Below are positions 51,669 through 61,342 of a stretch of 64,000 bases of DNA, piece by piece; within the stretch, counting starts at the first letter, position 1; every line of letters starts with the position of its first letter. The stretch is from Bathycorpusculum sp050108155 (GTDB lineage: Archaea > Thermoproteota > Bathyarchaeia > Bathyarchaeales > Bathycorpusculaceae), in NCBI GenBank assembly GCA_050108155.1, contig JBNIDR010000025.1:71247-135246 (forward strand), written 5' to 3'. A program made the translations under genes and the position numbers. The notes under the pieces are model-generated. The model was not told the DNA's origin and made no database searches. It was given only the letters and a program-made list of their open reading frames with translations.

Positions 51669-52664
51669 ATGAGAAAAGCCTATGCCTTGCTCTTGGCATT
51701 AGTGGCTCTTGGCATCTTACTTGGCACTGTAATAGTATCATCTGGAATGCCCTCCGCTCCATCAACCCTCTCAACAGAGCAGAGCAAAGCATTAGCTTTC
51801 ATAGAAAACGTATTACCAATCGACAGTTCACAGTACAATATAACTTTTAGACCCCCATTTTCCTCAAACTTTAGTAATAGTGAAGGATTAAAAATCATAG
51901 GCTCAGAATCCTTGATAGAAACATACTCCTTAGAGGCAAAGGATTCTTCCCTGACCTTTATTTGCAGCTTCTATGAAGAAGCACTTTATCAATGTCAACT
52001 AGGCGCTGATAAGGGTTCAATCATAACCGACCAATCCTATGCCAACATAACAGAAGCGGCTAAAAGTTTCCTCGAAAAATACCAAGCTTACTCTAGCTTA
52101 AACTCAACAGAAATGATAGCTATACTATCGAATGTGGATCCAACCCAGAATCCAACTATAATCTCAGGAGACCTCAAGCTTACCGTCACCCATAAAGACT
52201 TAACTGGTACAGCGTTTGGCGACTCAATAAATTTCCGTTGGGTACACATCACAAACGGATGCGAATACCTACTGATAGATCTGGCCTTCAAAGACGGCGT
52301 ATTCTCCGGCTTTATCGACCATCGTCCACGCTATGCTATTGGGGATACGGCGGTAAACATCTCTAAAGAGCAAGCAGTAACGATTGCCATGGAAGCTATA
52401 AAGAACTACTCCTACCAAATGTCAGATGATTGGGTGGTAACGGGGTTCAACGTAACAGAAAATAGAATAACTGCAAACCTGATACCAACTGTTAAAGAAG
52501 GCAACGTTTTGTACCCTGCTTGGAGCGTTACATTACCTCTTAACGGGACATGGCCGGGCAGCGTCACAGAGCTTTTGGTCGGAATCTGGGCGGGCACAGG
52601 AGAAGTCTATCTTGTACATCACCAAGCATACGCTCAACTAAACCCCAAACCGGCTTTAACATAA
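51669..52664 (+). CDS. Secreted protein with possible PepSY-like repeats
   Basis: 331 aa, ATG 51669 with a perfect AGGAGG. Signal anchor (residues 5-26), then two related halves with segments like TEQSKALAFIENVLPI, ITEAAKSFLEKYQAY and NISKEQAVTIAMEAIKNYSY, a pattern seen in PepSY/YcdB-type extracytoplasmic domains. Ends with GTGEVYLVHHQ. No C-terminal anchor. Carries the tandem motif A promoter and is followed 20 bases later by the beta-helix gene cluster, which it may co-transcribe. Confidence 0.65.
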   Translation: MRKAYALLLALVALGILLGTVIVSSGMPSAPSTLSTEQSKALAFIENVLPIDSSQYNITFRPPFSSNFSNSEGLKIIGSESLIETYSLEAKDSSLTFICSFYEEALYQCQLGADKGSIITDQSYANITEAAKSFLEKYQAYSSLNSTEMIAILSNVDPTQNPTIISGDLKLTVTHKDLTGTAFGDSINFRWVHITNGCEYLLIDLAFKDGVFSGFIDHRPRYAIGDTAVNISKEQAVTIAMEAIKNYSYQMSDDWVVTGFNVTENRITANLIPTVKEGNVLYPAWSVTLPLNGTWPGSVTELLVGIWAGTGEVYLVHHQAYAQLNPKPALT

Positions 52665-52684
52665 AATAACATGTTGGATGAGCT

Positions 52685-54232
52685 ATGGGTAAAAAAGCAA
52701 TCTTAACGGCTTGCCTCTTCGGGTTAATCATGCTCTCACTATGCACAATAAACCCTGAGCCCACAAAAGCTCAATCTTTTAGCATAATAATTAACGCTGA
52801 CGGATCAGTTACTGGAACCAGCAACATCCAACGTACTGGAAACGTTTACACCTTCACCCGAAGCATCAGTGGTGCAATCGTCGTGCAAAGGGACAATGTA
52901 GTTATCAACGGAGACGGCTATGTTCTCCAACCTGAAACCGACAAACTGGTAGGCGTAGACATTAGCGGACGAAACGGTGTTACAATAAAAAACCTCATAA
53001 TACAAGGGTTCTCCGGTAGATGCGCAATTCTAGTTACGAACGCTAACAACTGCAACATCCAAGATAACACCTTTCGAAACAACAATATTGGCATAGAAAT
53101 GACCCTCTCCTCCAATTGCAGGATTATCAGCAATCGCTTCGAGAATAACGGCGAAGGACTAGAACTCTATAGCGTAAAACCTGCCACAGACAACGTTATT
53201 TCAGACAACAAATTCATCAACAACACCGCTGGATTGATGCTTAAAGATTTTCAAAGTACCCAAGTCCTAAATAATCTGTTTGAGAAAAACAAATACGGCT
53301 TCTCGGTAGGCGAGGCACCGGGCAGTAAATTACGAAACAACATTCTAAACGGTAACATCTACAGCTTTAGGATTCATAACGCTCGAACCGTAGACATTGA
53401 CACCTCAAACACCATCAACAATAAACCCATAATAAACTGGGTTAACCAGCATGACCTAACGGTTCCCATTGATGCAGGATACGTTGCACTTATCGACTGC
53501 TCGAACATAACAGTCAAAAACCTCAATCTTACCAGCAATTATGACGGCGTCTTTTTGTTATCGACAACAAACTCAACAATCACCAGCAATACATTTTCAA
53601 ATAACTTGGTTGGCGTCAACTTAGATGAGGCTCACAACAACATAATAACAGAAAATGTCTTAATCAACAATGAAAACGGCGTTAGTTTACAAGCACAATC
53701 CTCAAACAACAGCATTTATGAGAACATGATTCATGGAAACAAATGGGGTGTCTTCATCGATAACGCTGCGGAGAATAGCATAACAAGAAACAGCATAATC
53801 AACAGCCAGAGAGGCGTTTTTACACAAACAGCAAACTCAAACGTTATACACCATAACAACTTTATTAATAATACTGAAGGCTGGAATGATACTGCTCTTA
53901 CCCCCTTTACCTTTAAACCCATTTCAGTCAACGTATGGGATGATGGCTGTGAAGGAAACTACTGGAGCGACTACAACGGCACAGACCAAAACGGTGATGG
54001 AATAGGCGACACACCACACGTAATAGGTCAAAACAACACAGACCGCTATCCGCTCACAAAACCTGTTAGCATTAACCTACCCCTGCCCGAATCACCTGTT
54101 GAAAATAGCTCCAAACCAACTGACCCTTTCCCAATAACGACGATTTTGATTACAATCCTCATCACGGTTGCTTTGATAATTGCAGGTTTGCTTGTCTACT
54201 TAAAAAAACGTCATAGGAGAGGCAAACCATGA
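52685..54232 (+). CDS. NosD-like right-handed beta-helix surface protein 1
   Basis: 515 aa. Signal peptide, then many short parallel-helix rungs (NVVINGDGYVLQ, GVTIKNLIIQGFSG, NCNIQDNTFRNNNIGIEM and similar). Near the C-terminus is the family end motif CEGNYWSDYNGTDQNGDGIGD, containing a D-x-N-x-D-G loop that should bind calcium. A membrane helix (about 478-500) and basic tail anchor it outside the cell. NosD proteins take their name from a copper-insertion factor, but this subfamily is more likely structural or carbohydrate-binding. First of five genes joined by 4-base ATGA overlaps. Confidence 0.88.
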   Translation: MGKKAILTACLFGLIMLSLCTINPEPTKAQSFSIIINADGSVTGTSNIQRTGNVYTFTRSISGAIVVQRDNVVINGDGYVLQPETDKLVGVDISGRNGVTIKNLIIQGFSGRCAILVTNANNCNIQDNTFRNNNIGIEMTLSSNCRIISNRFENNGEGLELYSVKPATDNVISDNKFINNTAGLMLKDFQSTQVLNNLFEKNKYGFSVGEAPGSKLRNNILNGNIYSFRIHNARTVDIDTSNTINNKPIINWVNQHDLTVPIDAGYVALIDCSNITVKNLNLTSNYDGVFLLSTTNSTITSNTFSNNLVGVNLDEAHNNIITENVLINNENGVSLQAQSSNNSIYENMIHGNKWGVFIDNAAENSITRNSIINSQRGVFTQTANSNVIHHNNFINNTEGWNDTALTPFTFKPISVNVWDDGCEGNYWSDYNGTDQNGDGIGDTPHVIGQNNTDRYPLTKPVSINLPLPESPVENSSKPTDPFPITTILITILITVALIIAGLLVYLKKRHRRGKP

Positions 54233-55533
54233 AGGAAACGGTGTTGACGCTATCAATCTTAACCTCGCTATTATTGCTAGTAGCAGGGGCTCAAGTTACA
54301 AATATAGCATCGGCAAATTTCTTCCCCGACCCAGGTCCAGACTTGCCGCGCATTTACATTAGAGCCAACGGAAATGTTGAGCCAGCCACAGCCCCCATTG
54401 AGCGAGCAGGTGACGTTTACACGCTAACAAGCGACATAGCCATGCATACGATTGTTATTCAACGCGATAATATCGTTTTAGATGGCGCTGGCTTCTTGAT
54501 TGAGGGAAATAAAAGCTGGATGGGAACGGAGCGTGCCGCTGGAAACAATGGCATTATTGTAGAGGGACAGCATGACATAAGCATAAAAAGCTTCTACTTT
54601 ATAGGCCTCTCTGTAGGAGTTAGAATCTCCGACTCTTCCAACATCAACATTGCCAACAGCTCATTCGATGATGCCGTAGTAAATATGGCTACGCCCATCG
54701 GATTAATAATTGAGGCGTCCTCTTTTGTCCTGATAGAAAACAATAACTTTACCCGTATGCAAGCTATCACCGGCAGCGGAACATACCTCACAATTAGGGG
54801 AAACATTGTAACAGGTGGAGGCATTGACCTTAAAGGAACATCAAATACAATCGAAAACAACCAAATTGAAACATCATTCGAAGCCCTAAAGATAGGAACC
54901 GCAGACTTAAACATAATTTCAAGCAATAGAATTGTAGGCGAAGTATCCTTCCTTTACTGCTCAAACAACTTAATATTTGGAAATAACATAACAGGCATGC
55001 GAACTCTACCTGCCATAGGAATTACGTTTGGTTCAAACAACACATTCTTCAACAACCGCATAGAAAACAACGATACTGTTATAGGGCTAACCCAAACGGT
55101 AAACAACACTTTTTACGCTAACACCTTCCCCGCCAACTGCAGTATCCGCGTCAGCAACTTTGACATTCAGGGCAACGTGCTGGATGCCGAAAGCAAGTTT
55201 TGGGGCCATTTCTGGGACAACGGAACAACAGGCAACTACTGGGCTAACCATAATGGCACTGACAGTAACTGGGATGGCATAGGCGATTCCCCCTACATGA
55301 TAACTGCAGTCACATGGGACAACTCTATTCTGGGAGACGTAAGTTTTGTTGCTGGCCAAGATAATTATCCATTAATGAAACCCTATGACGGTGAACATAA
55401 TACTGCTGGGTTGCCGCAGACGGAGCCTTGGCAAACTGAATTTGGCATAGTTGCTGCTATCGTCACTGTTATTGTATTTGTTAGTGCTGGGTTGCTATTT
55501 TACCGCAAGAAACATGGAGGTTCTCGATTATGA
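54229..55533 (+). CDS. NosD-like right-handed beta-helix surface protein 2
   Basis: 434 aa, start in ATGA overlap. Signal peptide (1-30), entry rungs (NIVLDGAGFLIEGN), helix to about residue 320, end motif GNYWANHNGTDSNWDGIGD, then a membrane helix near 402-424 and tail YRKKHGGSRL. Same architecture as the preceding protein but the rungs are poorly conserved between them, so ligand faces probably differ. Confidence 0.86.
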   Translation: MKETVLTLSILTSLLLLVAGAQVTNIASANFFPDPGPDLPRIYIRANGNVEPATAPIERAGDVYTLTSDIAMHTIVIQRDNIVLDGAGFLIEGNKSWMGTERAAGNNGIIVEGQHDISIKSFYFIGLSVGVRISDSSNINIANSSFDDAVVNMATPIGLIIEASSFVLIENNNFTRMQAITGSGTYLTIRGNIVTGGGIDLKGTSNTIENNQIETSFEALKIGTADLNIISSNRIVGEVSFLYCSNNLIFGNNITGMRTLPAIGITFGSNNTFFNNRIENNDTVIGLTQTVNNTFYANTFPANCSIRVSNFDIQGNVLDAESKFWGHFWDNGTTGNYWANHNGTDSNWDGIGDSPYMITAVTWDNSILGDVSFVAGQDNYPLMKPYDGEHNTAGLPQTEPWQTEFGIVAAIVTVIVFVSAGLLFYRKKHGGSRL

Positions 55534-56552
55534 AAAGAGAGGGGGTTGCGCTTTTCCTTGTTCTATCTTTAATCACGTTGTCGCTTGCTGGAACAGGACT
55601 GGTTGGTTTGGCGCATGCAAACTTTATGCCCCTAAACATTCCCTCCCACAACATCGAAATTACCGCTGATGGAAACGTGACCGGGACTAATGACATCCAG
55701 CGAAACGATGCAACTTACGTGTTCATTGCAGATGTATCCGGTGGCATACTTGTTTCATGTGATAATATAACAATCAACGGTAACGGGTACAGCCTTTTTG
55801 GGAACGGTGAGTCAACTGGGCTTTTTCTTCAAGGCAGACAAAACGTAACCATAAAGAACTTAACCATCAGAGACTTTGAGCGTGCAATCGTGTATTCATA
55901 TTACCGTAAAATGCATATTGAAGCATTAGACTATCATTCAGATAGTGACTGTCGAAACAACGCTCTTATAGCAAACAACATTACAAATAACCAAGTTGGG
56001 GTTTACAGCTATTTATCACAAAACATCACTATCCGAGGAAACACAATATCAAACAACGGTGAAATTGGCATATCGATTTTCGACTCAGGGCAAATCGAAA
56101 TCTATGGAAACACCTTAATGGAAAACAATGTAGCAGTTAGGTTCACTAATTGCCAGCATAGCAGCGTCTTTGGAAACAGTTTTATCGATAATGTTAATCA
56201 AACAAGCGTGGATCCTGAAAGTAACTCGGGATTAGTCTTTGGGTGGTCAACGATTGAATGGGTCAGTGAGGGGTTAGGCAACTTTTGGAGTGACTACGAT
56301 GGCGTAGATGCAAACCAAGACGGTATAGGGGATAAGCCTTACGTTATTGATGATAGAAATACCGACTATTTTCCAGTTATGACGTCTCTTGAGGCTTTAT
56401 CGTCGCTTGAACTCCCGTCTGAGCCGGAACCTTTCTTGGCACCGGAACCTTTTCTAGCAATAATTACCGCTTTTTCTCTCGCTATCGCTATTGTAGGGGC
56501 TGGTTTGCTTATCCACCATAGAAAAAAACGCAGGCAGGTAAGAGCAAAATGA
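55530..56552 (+). CDS. NosD-like right-handed beta-helix surface protein 3
   Basis: 340 aa, ATGA overlap. Shortest of the set: signal peptide, about eight rungs (NITINGNGYSLFGNG, NVTIKNLTIRDFE, NITIRGNTISNNGEIG), end motif GNFWSDYDGVDANQDGIGD, C-terminal membrane helix and tail HHRKKRRQVRAK. The segment AIVYSYYRKMHIEALDYHSD interrupts the helix and may form a loop on one face. Confidence 0.86.
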   Translation: MKREGVALFLVLSLITLSLAGTGLVGLAHANFMPLNIPSHNIEITADGNVTGTNDIQRNDATYVFIADVSGGILVSCDNITINGNGYSLFGNGESTGLFLQGRQNVTIKNLTIRDFERAIVYSYYRKMHIEALDYHSDSDCRNNALIANNITNNQVGVYSYLSQNITIRGNTISNNGEIGISIFDSGQIEIYGNTLMENNVAVRFTNCQHSSVFGNSFIDNVNQTSVDPESNSGLVFGWSTIEWVSEGLGNFWSDYDGVDANQDGIGDKPYVIDDRNTDYFPVMTSLEALSSLELPSEPEPFLAPEPFLAIITAFSLAIAIVGAGLLIHHRKKRRQVRAK

Positions 56553-57910
56553 GTAAAATTATAACGTTGCTCCTTGCGCTAGCTTTAGTGGCTTCAAGCA
56601 CAGCGATGGTTCTGCCTGTTAACGCTGAGCCTCGAACGCTTGTTGTCCCAGATGATTATCCGACTGTTTCCTTAGCGATACAAAATGCAGTCGCTGGAGA
56701 CAACATTTACGTAAAGCAGGGCATATACTACGAGCGATTGTTAGACTTAAACAAGTCTATCTCACTCATCGGAGATGACGCTGGCAAAACAGTACTATAC
56801 CTCAACCCACCACAAGTCAAGACGTTATATTTGCACAATTGGCTTTGGATTCCAGCCTCTGCCATCACCATCAACGCCAACGATGTTAAGTTGCAAGGCC
56901 TAACCATAAACCTTCCCAATGATGACTATGGCGTCGGCAGCGGAATATATGCTAAAGGCGATAGGGTAACCTTTGTCAATAATGAAGTATCAAACCGTAG
57001 CATCTATCTACAGGGTTCTATGCTAAACATAACGGGGAACTCATTACCCGCCACTCTGGAAGTCGTAGGTTCCAACCAAGTTGTCGCGGATAATTTAATT
57101 AGAGATAACTTGAAAATTCAGGGGTCTTCTAACCTAATCTCGGGCAATAAGTTAACTAGCGATTACGCTTTTAGCGGGATTCACCTAAATGGTTCTTTCA
57201 ACTACATAATCGGCAACTCTTTCCCCTCAATGGAAATCGACGATTCCAAATCCAACTTCATTGTGGATAACTCCTTTGGTCGTTTGGCTCTACAGGAATT
57301 TGGGCATGGAGGTTGCTTAGACAGCGTAATTTCAAAGAACCATATTACTGGCAATGGCGCAGTCAATGATGGCATACATCTTTGGCAGGGTTCAAACAAT
57401 ACCTTTAGCGCTAACATAATCCTCAACTGTCAATATGGCTTGAGTATAGGTAACGAGGCAACACAAAATTCTGTATACCTTAACAACTTCTACAACAACA
57501 CTGAGCAACATATCACTTGCTCTAATTTGACTGAAAACCGATTCGATAATGGAGTTAAAGGTAACTATTACGATGATTATAAGGGAACGGATGGTAATTG
57601 GGATGGAGTTGGCGATTCCCCGTATGCAATTCAAGAGATCCATTGGGAGGAAGAACTGCAAAGAGAAGTAACTGTCGTTTATTTCCAAGATAATCTTCCG
57701 CTTATGGCTCCATTTGACATTGACAGCGTAAACATTCAACTGCCAGATTGGGCGTCTGCATCATCAAATTTGTCACCTGTGCATCAAACATCAGAGCCTT
57801 TCCCAATAACATTAGTCACTGTGTCTGTGATTGCTGCAGTGGGTGTGGCTGTTGTCGGCGTCGGCTTGCTGTTTTACATCAAAAGGTGCCGGGGTGATAA
57901 GAGGTCATGA
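56549..57910 (+). CDS. NosD-like right-handed beta-helix surface protein 4
   Basis: 453 aa, ATGA overlap. Differs from the first three in opening with the pectin-lyase-type entry VPDDYPTVSLAIQNAVAGDNIYV and GIYYERLLDLNKSISLIGDD, as in the sixth beta-helix protein at 60,281. End motif GNYYDDYKGTDGNWDGVGD, then membrane helix near 420-442. This entry form is typical of carbohydrate-active or carbohydrate-binding beta-helices. Confidence 0.86.
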   Translation: MSKIITLLLALALVASSTAMVLPVNAEPRTLVVPDDYPTVSLAIQNAVAGDNIYVKQGIYYERLLDLNKSISLIGDDAGKTVLYLNPPQVKTLYLHNWLWIPASAITINANDVKLQGLTINLPNDDYGVGSGIYAKGDRVTFVNNEVSNRSIYLQGSMLNITGNSLPATLEVVGSNQVVADNLIRDNLKIQGSSNLISGNKLTSDYAFSGIHLNGSFNYIIGNSFPSMEIDDSKSNFIVDNSFGRLALQEFGHGGCLDSVISKNHITGNGAVNDGIHLWQGSNNTFSANIILNCQYGLSIGNEATQNSVYLNNFYNNTEQHITCSNLTENRFDNGVKGNYYDDYKGTDGNWDGVGDSPYAIQEIHWEEELQREVTVVYFQDNLPLMAPFDIDSVNIQLPDWASASSNLSPVHQTSEPFPITLVTVSVIAAVGVAVVGVGLLFYIKRCRGDKRS

Positions 57911-58980
57911 AGAATTCAGCATTAGCACTAGCGCTCATATCGGCGCTTCTATTATCAATAGTTGTTGGAAGCCAATTTAGCAATTTGGCAACCGCTCAAA
58001 ATTATTCGACTATTACCATCAAAGCTGACGGAAGCATTGACCCAACTACGGCACCCATTATTCAATCTGGGAACGTCTATAAATTAACCGCTGACATCTT
58101 TGGCAGCATAAAGGTTGAAAAATTCAATATCGTGCTTGATGGCGCAGGTTTTAGCCTTCAAGGGAATAATACTGGATTAGGCATACAAATTTTCAATCCA
58201 CACAACGCTTCAACAATAAGCAGCCTTGATGTAACAGTCAAGAACTTTAACATCAAAAGTTTTGAACGGGGCATCAGTGTTTTGGGTTATTGGGGGAACA
58301 ATATTAGCGGAGTCTCGATAGAACGAAACAATATTACAAACAACAGTATCGGTATCTTGTTCTCAAGTTATGGCCGTTACTCCAACAATGCTATAATCGG
58401 AAATAACATCGTTGGGAACAATCATGGTATTGACCTGCATATGGGGCACGAGGGAGATGCAAGCGGAAACATAGTTTCATTTAATCAAATAGCCCATAAC
58501 CAAGCGGGTATATATTTTCTGTGGATGGGTGATTATTACAGCTGGAAGCCAGACCCATTCCAAATGAATAATCGAATCTACAGCAACAACTTTGTTGATA
58601 ACTCCAAAAATGTCGTAAATGGACATGTTATATATGATCCCGACTGTGCAAACATTTGGGATAACGGCTCAAAGGGTAACTACTGGAGCGATTATAATGG
58701 TACAGATAGCAATAGAGACGGAATCGGGGACACTCCGTATGTAATAGACGCTAACAACATAGACCGCTTCCCCTTAATGTCAACTCATATTTCCGATGAA
58801 AACAAACCTACACCAACTCCAACGCCTAATGAAACAAGGCATCCGACGATTAATACTGGTGCAGAACCACCACAAACAGAGCCTATCCAAACAACTGTAA
58901 TAATAGCATCGGCAGCTAGCGTCATCATTGTCGGTTTAGGTCTCTTAATACACTTTAGAAAACGCAGACCACTAAGATAA
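57907..58980 (+). CDS. NosD-like right-handed beta-helix surface protein 5
   Basis: 357 aa, ATGA overlap, last of the five. Signal peptide, rungs (NIVLDGAGFSLQGN, NNISGVSIERNNITNN, NNAIIGNNIVGNNHGIDL), end motif GNYWSDYNGTDSNRDGIGD, a Thr/Pro-rich stalk (TPTPTPNETRHPT) and an anchor near 328-348. Convergent with the cation-efflux gene 32 bases on. Confidence 0.86.
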   Translation: MKNSALALALISALLLSIVVGSQFSNLATAQNYSTITIKADGSIDPTTAPIIQSGNVYKLTADIFGSIKVEKFNIVLDGAGFSLQGNNTGLGIQIFNPHNASTISSLDVTVKNFNIKSFERGISVLGYWGNNISGVSIERNNITNNSIGILFSSYGRYSNNAIIGNNIVGNNHGIDLHMGHEGDASGNIVSFNQIAHNQAGIYFLWMGDYYSWKPDPFQMNNRIYSNNFVDNSKNVVNGHVIYDPDCANIWDNGSKGNYWSDYNGTDSNRDGIGDTPYVIDANNIDRFPLMSTHISDENKPTPTPTPNETRHPTINTGAEPPQTEPIQTTVIIASAASVIIVGLGLLIHFRKRRPLR

Positions 58981-59012
58981 GCACCCATTGGCAATAGCGG
59001 TGGGCTACCGCA

Positions 59013-59894
59013 CTACATTGAACTGCCTTTTTTCATTGGCTCTATTATTACGTTCATTTCTAGTATGTCTTGGTACTCTTTTTGGGTTTGCGCTTCAATC
59101 TGAGAGGCAATAGTGCATGCTTCTTCCACTGTCATGTCGTTACTTAGAGCCACGTGCATGTCACCAATAAGATACGAACCCATCTTTCTCATACGTACGC
59201 TATGTACCTGCTTGACTTGGGGTACATTTTTCGCTATCTTGTCGATTGCAGCAATGATTTCTGGAGAGTTAAACGAGTCTAATAGCACAAGCGATGCTTC
59301 TTTGATTATGGGGTAAACCATTGTGAAGACAAACAGCGAAATTATGATGCCAGCAATTGCATCGGTCTGGATAATGCCAAAGTAGCTGCTTAAGGCGATG
59401 CCTAAGAAAGCGATAACTGAGGTTAGAACGTCTTTTATTGAGTTTGAAGCGTCTGTTTTGAGTGCTAAAGAACCAAATTTCTTAGCCGCCCGTCGCTTGT
59501 ATATCAAAAGGAGCGATGAAATTGCGGCGGCAGCTAAAGCTACCACTAAAGCTAGTTCTGAATTTGCTACTGGTGTAGGATTTAGTAGTTCTTGATATGA
59601 TTGGTAAAGTGTTATTGCGCCTATGGTTGCCATGAAGAATGCGGCTACTATGCTGCTGAGGGTTTCGACTCGGTGGTAGCCGAATTGAAATTGTTTATCA
59701 GGTGCTTTTCTTGAAATTTTTAGCCCTATCCAAACTATCAAGGAGACGCCTGCATCAGCGAAAGATTGGATGCCGTCGGCGATTAGCGCGATGCTTAGGG
59801 TGAATATGCCCATGAATACTTCAGATAGGCCAACAATTATCTGGACCAAAAAAGAGCGTTTTGCTACTTTCCCGCCCGAAACAAGATCAGCCAT
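59013..59894 (-). CDS. Cation diffusion facilitator (CDF) family transporter
   Basis: 293 aa with six membrane helices and a C-terminal cytoplasmic metallochaperone-like domain (residues about 210-290). Family motifs: LIADGIQSFADAGVSLIVW in helix 2 and LKTDASNSIKDVLTS in helix 5. At positions where zinc exporters have Asp/His, this protein has Gln (Q43-x3-D47) and Asn (N-x3-D), which argues against a standard Zn site and would suit Mn or Fe, tentatively. It exports divalent metal in exchange for protons. It is the only recognisable transporter in the element. Confidence 0.9.
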   Translation of the reverse strand: MADLVSGGKVAKRSFLVQIIVGLSEVFMGIFTLSIALIADGIQSFADAGVSLIVWIGLKISRKAPDKQFQFGYHRVETLSSIVAAFFMATIGAITLYQSYQELLNPTPVANSELALVVALAAAAISSLLLIYKRRAAKKFGSLALKTDASNSIKDVLTSVIAFLGIALSSYFGIIQTDAIAGIIISLFVFTMVYPIIKEASLVLLDSFNSPEIIAAIDKIAKNVPQVKQVHSVRMRKMGSYLIGDMHVALSNDMTVEEACTIASQIEAQTQKEYQDILEMNVIIEPMKKGSSM

Positions 59895-60056
59895 TTCTAA
59901 CTAATGTCCTCAACGAATGCACCAAACGTTTGTTTAGTGAGCTAAAAACTTTGTCCAAGATTAAACCCAGAAATTAATGGCAAACTGCCCATTCTAAGAC
60001 TCACTCTTGTCGCTTTCACCCCAAGCATCAACCACTATACCTGTAAGCGCCCAAAA

Positions 60057-60161
60057 TCAGCCCTCTTTTCCCTGCGACGTGTTTCCAATTTCTTCTCCTA
60101 AAGCATTAATGGCTTGAGAGCCTAAACACGATAATATCAAAAACAGGATAATGTAATACAT
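60057..60161 (-). CDS. Possible 34-residue membrane peptide
   Basis: ATG 60161 (or TTG 60164) opens a frame with one hydrophobic helix (MYYIILFLILSCLGSQ) and a polar tail ending at TGA 60057-60059. It lies in the gap between the CDF gene and the last beta-helix gene and could be transcribed leftward from the motif A region. No ribosome site is clear. I see nothing else in 59,895-60,203. Confidence 0.35.
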   Translation of the reverse strand: MYYIILFLILSCLGSQAINALGEEIGNTSQGKEG

Positions 60162-60203
60162 CAAGTACTTCGTTAAGTTATCAAATTGTCTGTTGTTTAT
60201 TTG

Positions 60204-60259
60204 GTCAAGAAACCTTGACTAAGCTTAGTCAACAAACCAGAACAAATAGCCTTTTATTA
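60204..60259 (+). promoter_or_regulatory. Motif A operator, degenerate second copy and TATA box (copy 5)
   Basis: Perfect GTCAAG-AAAC-CTTGAC at 60204-60219. About 24 bases later a degenerate copy (GTCAAC-AAAC-CAGAAC, 60228-60243) stands at the standard 8-nt distance from TTTTATTA (60252-60259). The TATA centre is 26 bases before ATG 60281, which suggests a leaderless mRNA. Confidence 0.6.
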
Positions 60260-60280
60260 TCTCAGCTTGCTATGCCAACT

Positions 60281-61342
60281 ATGGGCAGTACAAACAAAAC
60301 TGTGGCTCTGCTTCTTACTGCAGTATGTTTAATTCTAGCTATGTTGCCATATACAACCGTTAAAGCCCAACCCCAAACAATCATTGTTCCAGATGATTAC
60401 ACTACCATCCAGTCAGCCATAGACCACGCTAACGATGGAGATAGCATACTTGTTAAAGCTGGAACATATGAGGAGCAAACCCTGAATATAAACAAAAGTA
60501 TCTCCCTAAACGGCGAAGGACTTGAAAAAACAACTATAAGTCTCCATCCCCCATGGATATTCAAGGGCTATCAGTTTGGCGGCAAAACTGGATTAGAACC
60601 TGTTTACGGATATGATAACCCCATAAAAATCATAGCAAACAACATTCAGCTCTCAGGTTTCAAAATTATCAGCAATCAAACAAGCGACATTACAGTTAGC
60701 GGAAATGGAACAATCATAACAGGAAACGAAATTGCAATTGGTTTATTCTTGAATAACATACAACAAAATCTCACCGGAAACTATATCTCTTCAGGTTTAA
60801 CATGCAGTGGCAACAGCCATATTATTTCTAACAACATCATAATCGATGGATTGTATGCGCTTGCCCAAGGTGTTACAATAACAAACAATACCTTTTCAGG
60901 AAAATATGGCATTATGATGGGAGAATCTCGAAACAGCGTTATTAACAATACAATTCAAGATACGGCTTGCGCAATCTATTTCTGGATGGGGGCATCTGAC
61001 AATGAATTTTATCTAAATAACTTCATCAATAACTCTGTGCAGGTACAAATAGGTGAAGTCTCCAACCCTACAGTGGCAAGATGGGATAATGGCGAAATAG
61101 GAAACTATTGGAGTAACCATGCGGGACAAGGACCATACGCTATCGATGAAAACAACATTGACCACCACCCGCTTACTCAACCAGTTGCTCTTAACTTAAT
61201 AGCTCCAACACCAACTTCTTCAACAGGTAATTTGGTTTCTCAGTTGACGATTCCAATACTTGCGGTTGCAGGTTTGGTAGTTATAATCATATCTCTCTTA
61301 CTTCTTAGAAGACATCGAAAAACCGCTAAGTTGAAGCAATGA
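60281..61342 (+). CDS. NosD-like right-handed beta-helix surface protein 6
   Basis: 353 aa from ATG 60281, chosen by TATA distance; ATG 60272 or TTG 60215 would extend it. Signal peptide, entry VPDDYTTIQSAIDHANDGDSI and GTYEEQTLNINKSISLNGEG as in protein 4 of the cluster, rungs to about residue 290, a reduced end motif GNYWSNHAGQGPYAIDENNID lacking the calcium loop, and a C-terminal anchor with tail RRHRKTAKLKQ. Under motif A control and separate from the five-gene cluster. Confidence 0.86.
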   Translation: MGSTNKTVALLLTAVCLILAMLPYTTVKAQPQTIIVPDDYTTIQSAIDHANDGDSILVKAGTYEEQTLNINKSISLNGEGLEKTTISLHPPWIFKGYQFGGKTGLEPVYGYDNPIKIIANNIQLSGFKIISNQTSDITVSGNGTIITGNEIAIGLFLNNIQQNLTGNYISSGLTCSGNSHIISNNIIIDGLYALAQGVTITNNTFSGKYGIMMGESRNSVINNTIQDTACAIYFWMGASDNEFYLNNFINNSVQVQIGEVSNPTVARWDNGEIGNYWSNHAGQGPYAIDENNIDHHPLTQPVALNLIAPTPTSSTGNLVSQLTIPILAVAGLVVIIISLLLLRRHRKTAKLKQ

